Notes: generated by a model from the sequence alone, not told the origin. A DNA stretch of 64,000 nt from Chromobacterium rhizoryzae (GCF_020544465.1 NZ_CP066126.1:2976001-3040000), one strand, 5' to 3'; counted from the first letter of the stretch, positions 1 through 8,216 are shown. A program made the numbers and translations.

Positions 1-1
1 G

Positions 2-868
2 TTGTTTGAAAAAGAAACCGAGCCCGCCAGCCCGCCCATCGCCAAATGGATCACCCGCCGCGCCGAAGGCAAGGGTGATTACCTGTTCTCCGCCTCGCCG
101 GTCAGCGCCGCCGCCAGCCTGGCCGCCACGCTGTGGCGCCGCGCCGCCGGCGCCATCCTGACCTCGGCCACGCTGCGCTCGCTGGGCGAATTCGACCTGC
201 TGCTGTCGCAGACCGGCCTGAAATGGATGCCGGAAGTCAGCTGCGTGGCGCTGGACTCCCCTTTCAATTTCGACGAGCAGGGCGAGCTGTATCTGCCGCC
301 GATGCTGGCCAGCCCCAAGGACGCCGGCGGCCATACCCGCGAAATCGTGGAATGGCTGCCCAAGCTGATCGATGTGAAAGAACCGGTCGGCACCCTGGTG
401 CTGTTCTCCTCCCGCAAACAAATGCAGGAGGTCGCCGCCGGCCTGCCGGCCGCGCTGCGCGAGCGGCTGCTGATTCAGGGCGAAATCCCCAAGAGCCTGC
501 TGATAGAACAGCACCATCAGCGGCTGAAACAGAGCGAACCCAGCGTGATCTTCGGCCTGGATTCCTTCTCCGAAGGCCTGGACCTGCCCGGCGAAAGCTG
601 CGTGCACGTGATTATTGCCAAACTGCCGTTCGCAATGCCGGACGATCCAGTGGGCAAAACTCTGTCGCGCTGGATAGAGAAACGCGGCGGCAATCCCTTC
701 ATCGAGATCACGGTGCCGGAAGCTTCGATCAAGCTGGTGCAGGCCGTGGGCCGGCTGATCCGCACCGAACGCGACTACGGCCGCGTCACCATTCTGGACA
801 ACCGCTTGCAAAAACAAAGCTACGGCAAGCGGCTGCTAGCCTCGCTGCCGCCATTCAAGCGCATCTGA
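2..868 (+). CDS. dinG: ATP-dependent DNA helicase DinG, C-terminal part (5' end outside window)
   Basis: C-terminal 288 residues of a DinG/XPD-type superfamily 2 helicase; the true start lies left of the window and the TTG at position 2 is only the first in-frame codon. The second helicase domain is visible: a motif III-like 'AILTSATL', motif IV-like 'LVLFSSRKQM', motif V 'SFSEGLDLPG' and motif VI 'QAVGRLIRT', which carries the arginine residues that contact ATP. DinG unwinds forked DNA, R-loops and D-loops during replication and repair. The nucleotide-binding Walker A and any Fe-S cysteines would be in the missing N-terminal part, so the iron-sulfur status cannot be judged. The gene ends 126 bp before the next gene on the same strand. 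Confidence 0.88.
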   Translation: MFEKETEPASPPIAKWITRRAEGKGDYLFSASPVSAAASLAATLWRRAAGAILTSATLRSLGEFDLLLSQTGLKWMPEVSCVALDSPFNFDEQGELYLPPMLASPKDAGGHTREIVEWLPKLIDVKEPVGTLVLFSSRKQMQEVAAGLPAALRERLLIQGEIPKSLLIEQHHQRLKQSEPSVIFGLDSFSEGLDLPGESCVHVIIAKLPFAMPDDPVGKTLSRWIEKRGGNPFIEITVPEASIKLVQAVGRLIRTERDYGRVTILDNRLQKQSYGKRLLASLPPFKRI

Positions 869-994
869 TTTTCGGGTAAAATGCTAAATATTCAGCAACA
901 AACAAAACGCCTGAACATAAAACGCCAAGCGCAAATCGCTTAGCAGACGATAAAAAACAGGCTAAACCAAAAGCAAACACTCCGGTCCACCGCC

Positions 995-1306
995 ATGATC
1001 TGCAATCCATACGAAATAGTCATCCAGGGCATCACTTCCGAGGGGCGCACCTTCCGCCCCAGCGACTGGGCCGAACGCCTGGCCGGCATCCTAGCCTCCT
1101 TCGACGATCAGAAACTGCACTACCACGCCCATGTCCGCCCGATGATGCTGGACGGCGTGCGCTGCGTGGCGGTGGACAAGAAACTGGAGAAAATCAGCCC
1201 GCAGGTGTTTTGCTTTCTGATGGACTTCGCCAAGGACAACGATCTGCGCATCGTCGATTGCCGCACCCTGCTGGACGAGGTCTACCCCAATCAATTCTTG
1301 GCGTAA
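995..1306 (+). CDS. DUF3579 family protein
   Basis: A 103-residue soluble protein with no signal peptide or membrane segment. The pattern (N-terminal 'YEIVIQGITSEGRTFRPSDWAERL', centre 'RPMMLDGVRCVAVDK', C-terminal acidic helix) matches my memory of the DUF3579 family, which is small, mostly beta-proteobacterial and of unknown function. The ATG at 995 is preceded by no good Shine-Dalgarno sequence, so the start is less certain than the frame. The gene stands alone between dinG and the porin on the same strand. I infer no role; only the family name is offered, and it comes from memory of the sequence pattern. Confidence 0.7.
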   Translation: MICNPYEIVIQGITSEGRTFRPSDWAERLAGILASFDDQKLHYHAHVRPMMLDGVRCVAVDKKLEKISPQVFCFLMDFAKDNDLRIVDCRTLLDEVYPNQFLA

Positions 1307-1392
1307 TTGCAACACTACCCCTGTCCGAATTGTCTTGATGCAACAACATTGCAACACCCACGTCATATTTTGTAGCTAAACTAAGACATGTG

Positions 1393-1420
1393 TTGTGGCG
1401 ATACCGCACTTATCTATTAT
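1393..1420 (+). promoter_or_regulatory. Candidate sigma-70 promoter of the porin gene
   Basis: TTGTGG (-35, 1393-1398), a 16-bp spacer, then TATTAT (-10, 1415-1420, five of six consensus bases). It would start transcription near 1427 and give an untranslated leader of about 63 bases before the porin ATG. The surrounding 180 bp is clearly more AT-rich than the genes, as expected for a strong promoter. Only the match and position support it. Confidence 0.45.
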
Positions 1421-1489
1421 AGATATTGCAGGTCCGCCAGCTTCGGCACCTGACTTTAGTAAAGCAAAAACTGACTTGGAGCATTCAAG

Positions 1490-2659
1490 ATGCAAAAGAA
1501 AAATCTGGCAGCCCTGCTTGCCGCAATGTTCGCCTTGCCCGTTGTCGCCCACGCTGACGTAACCATCTACGGTTTCCTCAGCGGCGGCATCGAATCGAGC
1601 AAAGCCACCGGTTCCGGCGGCAGCGAATACAGCAGCCGCACCCGCATCGTCGACCACAACTCCCGCATCGGCTTCAAGGGCTTTGAAGACATCGGCGGCG
1701 GCACCAAGGCGATCTGGCAGGTGGAAAACAGCCTGCGCAACTTCGAACAAGGCGGCACCAACGACAAAGGTCAGAGCGCGACCTTCGCCACCCGCAACAC
1801 CTTCATCGGCCTCGACAACGGCGATTTCGGCCGCGTGCTGCTGGGCCAACACGACTCCGCCTACAAGATGTTCACCGGCAGCAGCAACAGCGCGCTGGGC
1901 ACCGACCTGATGGTCAACACCACCGCCGACAACTTCGGCAGCAGCTCGGTCAACAGCCGCGGCGAAGCGCGTATGGCCAACTCCGTACACTACTTCTCCC
2001 CGAGCTGGGCCGGCTTCAAGCTGGGCGCGTCCTGGGGCGTGGACGAGAGCCGCGTATCCGGCAACGACTCCAAACGCATCTCCCTGGGCCTGGGCTACAC
2101 CTGGCAAGGCCTGAACCTGGCCGCCGCCTGGGATCGCCAGTACGATACGGCCGTTATCGCCAACAGCAACTCGTACAACAACTCCAGCCCGGCGGTACTG
2201 TCGCTGAACTCCGGCAAGAACGTCACCTTCTACGGCCTGGCCGCCAGCTATAAGTTCGACACCGGCACCTTCGTCGGCGGCAACTACGAATGGGGCACCT
2301 ACGACCAGGTAGGCGGCGGCCAAGTTAAGCAAGACGACTGGCTGATCGCGCTGGGTCAGGACTTCGGCGCGGCTTCGGTCAAGCTGTCCTACGGCCAGCT
2401 GGGCACGCTGAAGAACACTTCCGCCGGCGTTAACGGCGACGACTTCAAGGCCAAGCAATGGACTCTGGGCGGCACTTACAACCTGTCCAAAACCACTCAA
2501 GTGCTGGCTTACTACACCAAGATCAGCAACAACGCCAAGGCCAAGGCCAACTTCGCCAACAACCCGGTATACGATAGCAATCTGGGCGCCAGCAACGCTT
2601 CGTTGACCGCCGGCAACGACCCGCAAGCCTTCGGCGTAGGCTTCAAGATCGCCTTCTGA
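1490..2659 (+). CDS. Gram-negative general porin (beta-proteobacterial porin family)
   Basis: A 389-residue outer-membrane porin. Residues 1-22 form a Sec signal peptide (Lys-rich start, hydrophobic core, cleavage after 'VVAHA'), and the mature protein begins 'DVTIYG', the typical first strand of beta-proteobacterial trimeric porins. Alternating hydrophobic strands continue to a C-terminal 'GVGFKIAF' with the terminal Phe recognised by the BAM machinery. Constriction-loop features such as 'NTFIGLDNGDFGRVLLGQHD' are present. It would let small hydrophilic solutes through the outer membrane. A GGAG ribosome site lies nine bases before the ATG, a promoter candidate lies upstream and a strong terminator follows at once, so it is probably transcribed alone. 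Confidence 0.93.
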   Translation: MQKKNLAALLAAMFALPVVAHADVTIYGFLSGGIESSKATGSGGSEYSSRTRIVDHNSRIGFKGFEDIGGGTKAIWQVENSLRNFEQGGTNDKGQSATFATRNTFIGLDNGDFGRVLLGQHDSAYKMFTGSSNSALGTDLMVNTTADNFGSSSVNSRGEARMANSVHYFSPSWAGFKLGASWGVDESRVSGNDSKRISLGLGYTWQGLNLAAAWDRQYDTAVIANSNSYNNSSPAVLSLNSGKNVTFYGLAASYKFDTGTFVGGNYEWGTYDQVGGGQVKQDDWLIALGQDFGAASVKLSYGQLGTLKNTSAGVNGDDFKAKQWTLGGTYNLSKTTQVLAYYTKISNNAKAKANFANNPVYDSNLGASNASLTAGNDPQAFGVGFKIAF

Positions 2660-2684
2660 TCCTGAACGACTGCCGCTCCAATCA

Positions 2685-2712
2685 CGCCGCCGGCCCTGCC
2701 GGCGGCGTTTTT
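2685..2712 (+). terminator. Rho-independent terminator after the porin
   Basis: Perfect 10-bp GC stem (2685-2694 pairing with 2698-2707), a 3-base loop and a run of five T. It starts 26 bp after the porin stop codon, and its last base touches the stop codon of the convergent LysR gene. Confidence 0.9.
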
Positions 2713-3608
2713 CATTTGCTCAGGCTGGCGCGCAAGGCCTCGATCGCGTAACGCACTTTGGCCGGCTGAATGTCGCGGCGCGGCGTCACCGCGTAAATCG
2801 CCAGCGGCGGCAAGCTCCACTCCGGCAATACTCGCAATAAGCGGCCGTCAGCCAGTTCCTGACGTATCTCCGGCTCCGGCTGCACCGCCACCCCCATGCC
2901 GGCCAGCACGAACTGGCGCGCGGCGACGATATTGTTGCTGACCAGGCGCGCGTCCGGCTCGGCGGTGAAGCGGCTGCCGTCCGCATGCTCGAAGGCCAGC
3001 CAACCCAGCTTGCGATCCGACAAAGCCACCCACTGCAGCGCGGACAATTGCTCCGGCCGCGTGATCGCCGGCTGACGCGCGAGATAAGCCGGCGACGCGC
3101 ACAGCACATTGGGCCAATCCGCGAGGTGGCGCGCCACCAGGCTGGAGTCCTTGAGCACGCCGGCGCGCAAAGCCAGATCGATGCGGTTGTCCACCAGATC
3201 TATCATTTCATCGTGGAAGAACAAACGCAGCTTCAGGCCCGAGTGCGCGCTCAGCAGCGGCGTCAGCGCCTCGCTCAACAGCGCGCCGGCAAAACCGGTG
3301 GGCGCGGCGATGCGCAGCTCGCCCACCGGCGCGTCGCGCAGCTCCAGCAAACGCTGCTCGGCCAGCTGCGCCGCGGCCAGCATATCGGCGCAGCCCTGAT
3401 AGAACAGGCTGCCGGCCTCGGTCAGCGTCAGCTTACGCGTGGTCCGGTGCAGCAGGCTGACGCCGTGCTGCTGCTCCAGCTTGCTGATGTGCTGGCTGAC
3501 CGCCGACGGCGTCATGCCCAGTTCGCGCGCCGCGCCGTTCATCGAACCCTTGTCCACCACCATGGCGAAGACCGCCATCCGTCTCAACGCATCCATTATT
3601 AAGTCCAT
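2712..3608 (-). CDS. LysR-family transcriptional regulator (divergent from NAD(P)-binding oxidoreductase)
   Basis: A 298-residue LysR-type regulator. The N-terminal winged helix-turn-helix covers about residues 5-65, with the family hallmarks 'GSMNGAARELGMTPSAVSQH' and 'RTTRKLTLTEAG'; residues from about 90 form the two-lobed effector-binding domain. The gene is divergent from an NAD(P)-binding oxidoreductase with a 102-bp gap, the usual arrangement in which a LysR protein controls its neighbour and itself; that regulation is inferred. Start: ATG at 3608 is given, but ATG at 3596 has a GGA at a better distance and would remove four residues. The convergent porin terminator ends at its stop codon. 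Confidence 0.9.
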   Translation of the reverse strand: MDLIMDALRRMAVFAMVVDKGSMNGAARELGMTPSAVSQHISKLEQQHGVSLLHRTTRKLTLTEAGSLFYQGCADMLAAAQLAEQRLLELRDAPVGELRIAAPTGFAGALLSEALTPLLSAHSGLKLRLFFHDEMIDLVDNRIDLALRAGVLKDSSLVARHLADWPNVLCASPAYLARQPAITRPEQLSALQWVALSDRKLGWLAFEHADGSRFTAEPDARLVSNNIVAARQFVLAGMGVAVQPEPEIRQELADGRLLRVLPEWSLPPLAIYAVTPRRDIQPAKVRYAIEALRASLSK

Positions 3609-3622
3609 CTAAACTATCAATC

Positions 3623-3651
3623 TTATTTTTGCCGGATTATCGCTCTATAAT
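3623..3651 (+). promoter_or_regulatory. Candidate promoter in the LysR/oxidoreductase intergenic region
   Basis: A perfect TATAAT (3646-3651) is preceded after a 17-bp spacer by TTATTT (3623-3628), a weak -35. Weak -35 boxes are common at activator-dependent promoters, which fits control by the divergent LysR protein. Transcription would begin about 50 bases before the oxidoreductase ATG at 3711. Confidence 0.45.
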
Positions 3652-3710
3652 CAAGCTGCTATTCTGAACGCCATCAAACTTCATCACGTTTATCGCGAAA
3701 AGGAATCCCC

Positions 3711-4355
3711 ATGAAAATCGCTCTGATCGGCGCCAGCGGCTTTGTCGGCTCGGCCGTCTTGCAAGAACTGCTGGCTCGCAATCATCAAGTCAGCGCCATC
3801 GTCACCACGCTGTCCAAGCTGCCGCAACACCCGCAACTGAGCGGCGTGGCCGCCGATGCCTACCAGGCCGGCCAGATCGCCGCCGCCGTGGCCGGCCACG
3901 ACGCCGTGGTCAGCGCCTTCAATCCCGGCTGGGACAAGGCCGACATCCAGGCGCTGGCCGTCAAGGGCCACGACGCCATCGTCGCCGGCGTCAAGCAGGC
4001 GGGCGTCAAGCGCTTCCTGGAAGTGGGCGGTGCCGGCAGCCTGGAAGTGGCGCCCGGCGTGCAATTGGTGGACACCCCGGAATTCCCGGCGGAATGGAAG
4101 GAAGGCGCGCTGGGCGTGCGCGAGGCGCTGCGCCGCCTGCGCGAGGAAAGCACGCTGGACTGGACCTTCGTCTCCCCGCCGGCCTTCCTCCACCCGGGCG
4201 AGCGCAGCGGCAAATACCGGCTGGGCGGCGATCAGCTGCTGTTCAACGGCGACAAGCCGGCCGATATCAGCGTGGAAGACCTGGCCGTGGCCATCGTCGA
4301 CGAACTGGAAAAACCGCAGCATCTGCGCCGCCGCTTCACCGCCGCCGCAGTCTAA
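3711..4355 (+). CDS. NAD(P)-binding atypical SDR (NAD(P)H-binding, YwnB-like oxidoreductase)
   Basis: A 214-residue Rossmann-fold protein. Residues 1-20 hold the dinucleotide-binding strand-loop-helix 'MKIALIGASGFVGSAVLQ' (G-x-x-G-x-x-G), and 'DAVVSAFNPG' and 'RFLEVGGAGSLEV' are the later core strands of the NAD(P)H-binding family related to Bacillus YwnB. There is no classical YxxxK active site, so the substrate, and whether it is catalytic at all, are open. AAGG stands at good distance before the ATG. The divergent LysR gene probably controls it. Its stop codon lies exactly at the left end of a pair of palindromic repeats, and a terminator sits beyond them at 4650, about 295 bp after the stop. 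Confidence 0.85.
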   Translation: MKIALIGASGFVGSAVLQELLARNHQVSAIVTTLSKLPQHPQLSGVAADAYQAGQIAAAVAGHDAVVSAFNPGWDKADIQALAVKGHDAIVAGVKQAGVKRFLEVGGAGSLEVAPGVQLVDTPEFPAEWKEGALGVREALRRLREESTLDWTFVSPPAFLHPGERSGKYRLGGDQLLFNGDKPADISVEDLAVAIVDELEKPQHLRRRFTAAAV

Positions 4356-4498
4356 GAGGCGGTTCAAAGTCTTGCGAGCAAGAGCGAGACAAGGCGAAAA
4401 CGAGAGAAAAAGCGGAATGTACACGTGGTACATGAGCATTTTGAGCTCGGTTTCAACGCTGTATCGCCGAAGCGCAGCAGACCTTGAACAGGTTCTAA
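4354..4498 (+). repeat. 146-bp imperfect palindromic element, copy R1
   Basis: First of two tandem copies. The left arm runs from 'GGTTCAAAGTC' through 'GAGCGAGACAAGGCGAAAACG' to a central near-palindrome 'TGTACACGTGGTACA', and the right arm ends 'GACCTTGAACAGGTTCTAAG'. Reverse-complementing the right arm gives recognisable similarity over the whole left arm, so the single strand could fold as one long imperfect hairpin. The TAA stop of the oxidoreductase (4353-4355) forms its left boundary. It encodes nothing credible. Confidence 0.85.
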
Positions 4499-4645
4499 GA
4501 ACGTGTTTACGATCTCGCGAGCTAGGGCGAGACAAGGCGAAAGCGGCTGAGAACGCGGAATGTACGCGTGGTGCATGAGCATTTCGAAAGGGTACTCACC
4601 GTGTCACGTCTCACGACGCGCAGCAGATCGTAAACAGGTTCTAAG
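4499..4645 (+). repeat. 146-bp imperfect palindromic element, copy R2 (tandem with R1)
   Basis: Same orientation and length as R1 and directly abutting it, but its ends read 'TTTACGATC' on the left and 'GATCGTAAA' on the right, an exact reverse complement, where R1 has the TTCAAAGTC type. The two ends have therefore changed together. The centre is 'TGTACGCGTGGTGCA'. It is followed within 5 bp by a terminator. Confidence 0.85.
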
Positions 4646-4649
4646 CTCC

Positions 4650-4673
4650 AAGCCCGGCTCGCCCGGGCTTTTT
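4650..4673 (+). terminator. Terminator displaced from the oxidoreductase gene by repeats R1 and R2
   Basis: 8-bp stem (4650-4657 with 4663-4670), 5-base loop, then TTT. It is the first terminator after the gene ending at 4355, but the two tandem repeats now lie between them. The following stretch to about 4790 holds nothing I can recognise. Confidence 0.75.
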
Positions 4674-4802
4674 CACGCCCCATTCCCCTCCTCGCCTTGT
4701 ACAAAGGGCCTCCCACCCGCCCGGTTCATGCCGTCCGAATGCGAAGCGGTTTCAACTCGTCGAATCCCCGACGCAACTTAGTCCTGACTCTATAATTCTA
4801 AA

Positions 4803-4831
4803 TTGACAGCCGTCGCCGGCTTGTCTAGATT
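4803..4831 (+). promoter_or_regulatory. Candidate sigma-70 promoter of sdaA
   Basis: Perfect TTGACA (4803-4808), 17-bp spacer, TAGATT (4826-4831, four of six). Transcription from about 4838 would give a leader of about 135 bases that includes the 23-codon leader ORF and two hairpins. A second TATAAT at 4791-4796 lacks a convincing -35. Confidence 0.55.
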
Positions 4832-4892
4832 GCCCGGCTGCCGCAAGATGGCGAGGCGCAGGCCGGCCCTCGCGCCAAAGCCGTGCGAAACC

Positions 4893-4964
4893 ATGACAAC
4901 GACAATAATAAGGACGGCCCAGGCCGTCCGGACAACAACCCGCTTAGCGGGACACAGCCCTTAA
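4893..4964 (+). CDS. Possible threonine-rich leader peptide upstream of sdaA
   Basis: A 23-codon ORF that begins MTTTIIRTAQAVRTTT and ends RLAGHSP. Seven of 23 codons are threonine, in two runs of three (codons 2-4 and 14-16) plus codon 8, and two are isoleucine. Codons 7-13 coincide with a perfect inverted repeat (4912-4919 with 4922-4929), and a smaller hairpin (4938-4950) follows. The stop at 4962-4964 lies 11 bases before the sdaA ATG, just ahead of its ribosome site. This looks like a translation-coupled leader, but no Shine-Dalgarno precedes the ATG and no U-run terminator follows, so classical attenuation is not shown. Confidence 0.35.
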   Translation: MTTTIIRTAQAVRTTTRLAGHSP

Positions 4965-4975
4965 AGAGAAGCATT

Positions 4976-6376
4976 ATGGCCATCAGTGTTTTTGATTTGT
5001 TCAAGATAGGCATCGGCCCGTCCAGCTCCCACACGGTTGGACCGATGCGCGCCGCGCGCCAATTCATCGCCCGGCTGGAAAAAGACGAGTTGCTGGCTCA
5101 GACCGCCAGCGTGCGCGCCGAAATGTTCGGTTCGCTGGGCGCCACCGGCAAGGGCCACGGCACCGACGTCGCGGTCTTGCTGGGCCTGCAGGGCGAACAG
5201 CCCGACCTGGTGGACACCGACGCGGTGGACGGCATGCTGGCCGCCATCCGCGCCGACAAATCCGTCGCCCTGCTGGGCAAGCAGACCGTGCCCTTCGTCG
5301 AAGGCGAACACCTGATTCTGCACAAGAAAAAAACCCTGCCCTACCACCCCAACGGCATGATTTTCGAAGCCTTCGACGCCGCCGGCGCCAGCCTGTCCAA
5401 GCGCGCTTATTACTCGGTGGGCGGCGGCTTTGTGGTCGACGAGGCCGCCATCGACGCCGGCTTCGTGCCGCCGGGCGTCACCGAGCTCAAGCACCCGTTC
5501 AAGAGCGCGGCGGAATTGCTGGCCTTGTGTCAGCGCCACGGCAAATCCATCAGCCAGATCATGCTGGAGAACGAGCTGGCCTGGCGCAGCGAGGAACAAG
5601 TGCGCGCCGAGCTGCTGAAGATCTGGCAAGTGATGCAGGACTGCGTCAAGCGCGGCTGCGAGCGCGAAGGCATCCTGCCCGGCGGCATGAAGGTGAAGCG
5701 CCGCGCCGCCGACATGCACCGCAAGCTGCTGGCCTCGCCCGAGGCGGCGCTGCGCGACCCGCTGACGGTGATGGACTGGGTCAATCTGTACGCGCTGGCG
5801 GTGAACGAGGAAAACGCCGGCGGCGGCCGCGTGGTCACCGCGCCCACCAACGGCGCGGCCGGCATCATCCCGGCGGTGATGCACTATTACGCCCGCTTCG
5901 TGCCCGGCGCCAGCGACGACGGCATTGTGCGCTTCCTGCTCACCGCCGGCGCCATCGGCGTGCTGTTCAAGCTCAACGCCTCCATCTCCGGCGCCGAAGT
6001 GGGCTGCCAGGGCGAAGTGGGCTCGGCCTGCTCGATGGCCGCGGGCGCCTTGGCCGAAGTGCTGGGCGGCACCCCGGAACAGGTGGAAAACGCCGCCGAG
6101 ATCGGCATGGAGCACAATCTGGGCCTGACCTGCGATCCGGTGGGCGGCCTGGTGCAAGTGCCCTGCATCGAACGCAACGCCATGGCCTCGGTCAAGGCCA
6201 TCAACGCGGCGCGCATGGCGCTGCGCGGCGACGGCCAGCACTTCGTGTCGCTGGACCGGGTGATCAAGACCATGCGCGACACCGGCATGGACATGAGCAC
6301 CAAGTACAAGGAAACCGCGCGCGGCGGCCTGGCCATCAATGTCATCGAAGTGCCGGTGAATATTGTTGAGTGCTGA
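4976..6376 (+). CDS. sdaA: L-serine ammonia-lyase (L-serine dehydratase), iron-sulfur type
   Basis: Deaminates L-serine to pyruvate and ammonia. The 466-residue single-chain form has the N-terminal beta domain opening 'SVFDLFKIGIGPSSSHTVGP', the signature of the family, and a C-terminal alpha domain with 'VGCQGEVGSACSM' (Cys344, Cys352) and 'LTCDPVGG' (Cys386), which should hold the oxygen-sensitive [4Fe-4S] cluster. I chose ATG 4976 because AAAGAGAAG stands just before it and the protein then starts at the family's usual point; a GTG at 4883 is in frame but would add 31 low-complexity residues. A promoter and a threonine-rich leader ORF lie upstream. It is terminated at 6397 and appears monocistronic. 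Confidence 0.95.
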   Translation: MAISVFDLFKIGIGPSSSHTVGPMRAARQFIARLEKDELLAQTASVRAEMFGSLGATGKGHGTDVAVLLGLQGEQPDLVDTDAVDGMLAAIRADKSVALLGKQTVPFVEGEHLILHKKKTLPYHPNGMIFEAFDAAGASLSKRAYYSVGGGFVVDEAAIDAGFVPPGVTELKHPFKSAAELLALCQRHGKSISQIMLENELAWRSEEQVRAELLKIWQVMQDCVKRGCEREGILPGGMKVKRRAADMHRKLLASPEAALRDPLTVMDWVNLYALAVNEENAGGGRVVTAPTNGAAGIIPAVMHYYARFVPGASDDGIVRFLLTAGAIGVLFKLNASISGAEVGCQGEVGSACSMAAGALAEVLGGTPEQVENAAEIGMEHNLGLTCDPVGGLVQVPCIERNAMASVKAINAARMALRGDGQHFVSLDRVIKTMRDTGMDMSTKYKETARGGLAINVIEVPVNIVEC

Positions 6377-6396
6377 GCCGCAGGCCTGTTAGCATC

Positions 6397-6430
6397 AAAG
6401 CCGATGGCGCTTGCGCCGTCGGCTTTTTTT
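6397..6430 (+). terminator. Rho-independent terminator after sdaA
   Basis: Stem of about 13 pairs (AAAGCCGATGGCGC with GCGCCGTCGGCTTT, one bulge) followed by a run of T. It begins 21 bp after the sdaA stop. Confidence 0.9.
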
Positions 6431-6461
6431 ACGACCTCATCCCGCGAAATCCGAACCAGCC

Positions 6462-6992
6462 ATGCATCACATCGCCACCGCCAGACTGCAACTGCGTCCG
6501 CTGCACGCCAGCGACGCCCCCTTCATGCTCAAGCTGCTGAACGAGCCGGCCTTCATCGCCAATATCGGCGACAAGGACGCCCACGATCTGCTCGGCGCGC
6601 TGCGCTATATCGAGGAAGGCCCGCAAACCAGCTATCGCAAGCACGGCCACGGCCTCTTGCTGGTGGAACGGCTGGACGACTGCGCCCCGGTCGGCATCTG
6701 CGGCCTAGTCAAGCGCGACGGCCTGGACTACCCGGACATCGGCTACGCCTTCCTGGAGCAATACTGGGGCTGCGGCTACGCCAGCGAAGCCGCGCTGGCC
6801 GCCATAGAACACGGCCGCGAGCAACTGGGCCACGTGGTGGTGGTGGGCATCACCGCGCCGCACAACCAGGCATCCATCCGCGTGCTGGAGAAAATCGGCC
6901 TGCTTTATCAGGGCCGGATCGAACTGCCCGGCATCGACGGCGACAGCTGTTACTTCGTGCCGCCGGCCCTGTTCAAAGATCAGCCCGCCTGA
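6462..6992 (+). CDS. GNAT family N-acetyltransferase (RimJ/RimL-like)
   Basis: A 176-residue acetyltransferase. 'IATARLQLRPLHASDAPFM' at the N-terminus is typical of the RimJ/RimL branch, and 'EQYWGCGYASEAALAAIEHG' near residues 100-120 is the acetyl-CoA-binding region, followed by 'ITAPHNQASIRVLEKIGL', the motif where most members read N-x-x-S-x-x-V-x-x-K-x-G. The acceptor, whether a ribosomal protein, another protein or a small amine, cannot be read from sequence. ATG 6462 starts the domain at the usual point, although the longer frame extends to 6411 and there is no clear ribosome site. The 3' end overlaps the convergent MFS gene by 13 bp. Confidence 0.85.
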   Translation: MHHIATARLQLRPLHASDAPFMLKLLNEPAFIANIGDKDAHDLLGALRYIEEGPQTSYRKHGHGLLLVERLDDCAPVGICGLVKRDGLDYPDIGYAFLEQYWGCGYASEAALAAIEHGREQLGHVVVVGITAPHNQASIRVLEKIGLLYQGRIELPGIDGDSCYFVPPALFKDQPA

Positions 6993-8152
6993 GCAGGCGC
7001 CGCCGGCCGCAGCCAGCGCCGGCACAGCAACACGCCCAGCGCGGCGGCGGCCGTCGACATCGCGAACGTCGTCGCCATGCCGCCGTGCGGCCACACCAGC
7101 CCGCCGATCAGGCCGCCGGCGCTGCCGCCAACCCCAAACGAGGCGATGATGTACAGACCCTGGGCGCGGCCGTGGTGATGTGGGTCGAACATGCGGTGGA
7201 TCAAGCCCACCGAGGCGGCGTGGTGCAGGCCGAAAGTCAGCGCGTGCAACAGCTGCGCGCCTATCGCCACCCAGGCCAGCTCGGCCGCGGCGGCGATCAA
7301 GGCGAAACGCAGCGCCGCCGCCAATAGCGACGCCAGCATCAGCGTTTCCAAACGCGCGCGCGCCATGATCTTGGGCATCAGCAGGAATACCGCCACCTCG
7401 CTGACCACGCCCAGCCCCCACAGCATGCCGATCGCGCCTTGCTCATAACCCGCCTGCTTCAGGCCGATGGAGAAAAAAGTGTAGTAAGGGCCGTGGGCGA
7501 AGGCCATCAGGAAGCAGCAGCCGAACAAGGCCATCACCTCCGGCCGCCGCAGCGTGGCCGCTATCGGCGCCGACGGTCCGCTCTTGCGCTCGGCGGCCAC
7601 TTCCGGCACCCGCCAGGCCGCCGCGGCCACCAGGGCCAGCAGCGCGCACAGCGCCCAGGGCAGATTGCCAATGCCGATGCCATCCAGCAGCAGGCCGCCG
7701 CTCATCGCCAGACAGACGAAGCCTATCGAGCCCCAGACCCGCACCCGGCTGTAACGCCCCGGCTGCGCGCGCGTCAGGTGGGCGGTGCTGGCCTCCACCA
7801 GCGGCAGCGCCGCCGCCCAGAAGAAGTGGGACACCGCCAGGCTGACGAACACCCACCAGAAAGCGCGGTCCAGTCCCACCAGCAGGAAGGCCGCCGCCGA
7901 CAGCAGCGACGTCGTCAGAATGATGGCGCGCCGGCGGCCGCGCCGGTCCGCCAGCCAGCCCCAGAAGCCGGGCGCCACGATGCGCGCCAGCGTGGACAAG
8001 GCCATCAGCACCGAGATCTGCCAGGCGGAGAAGGACAGCGATTGCAGATAGAGCCCCCAGAACGGACTGAACAGGCCCTGGAAGGCGAAATAACTGAAAT
8101 AGAACAGGCTGAACGGCAGCAGGGATACGGCGGGTGACGCGGAAGACGACAT
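6980..8152 (-). CDS. MFS transporter of the HcaT / nucleoside-proton symporter-like group
   Basis: A 390-residue, 12-helix major facilitator. The N-terminus 'LFYFSYFAFQGLFSPFWGLYL' resembles the 3-phenylpropionate transporter HcaT and other members of the LacY/NupG-like branch (MFS_1_like), and 'GWLADRRGRRRAI' is the conserved loop between helices 2 and 3. Helices run to a short cytoplasmic tail 'PAAPAQAG'. The substrate cannot be assigned; HcaT-like proteins usually import small organic acids. No biosynthetic or catabolic partner is adjacent, and its 3' end overlaps the GNAT gene by 13 bp. A shortened palindromic repeat lies 65 bp upstream of its start, so its promoter must be in or next to it. 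Confidence 0.88.
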   Translation of the reverse strand: MSSSASPAVSLLPFSLFYFSYFAFQGLFSPFWGLYLQSLSFSAWQISVLMALSTLARIVAPGFWGWLADRRGRRRAIILTTSLLSAAAFLLVGLDRAFWWVFVSLAVSHFFWAAALPLVEASTAHLTRAQPGRYSRVRVWGSIGFVCLAMSGGLLLDGIGIGNLPWALCALLALVAAAAWRVPEVAAERKSGPSAPIAATLRRPEVMALFGCCFLMAFAHGPYYTFFSIGLKQAGYEQGAIGMLWGLGVVSEVAVFLLMPKIMARARLETLMLASLLAAALRFALIAAAAELAWVAIGAQLLHALTFGLHHAASVGLIHRMFDPHHHGRAQGLYIIASFGVGGSAGGLIGGLVWPHGGMATTFAMSTAAAALGVLLCRRWLRPAAPAQAG

Positions 8153-8216
8153 GATCTGAAGCTCGGCCCTTGACGGGTTTCTGGTTGAAAATGGCGCGCA
8201 GACTTTGAGCGGCTTT

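Noticed and set aside
4883..4975. GTG start for a longer SdaA
   Set aside because: It adds 31 Asn/Asp-rich residues not seen in the family, and the ribosome site fits ATG 4976.
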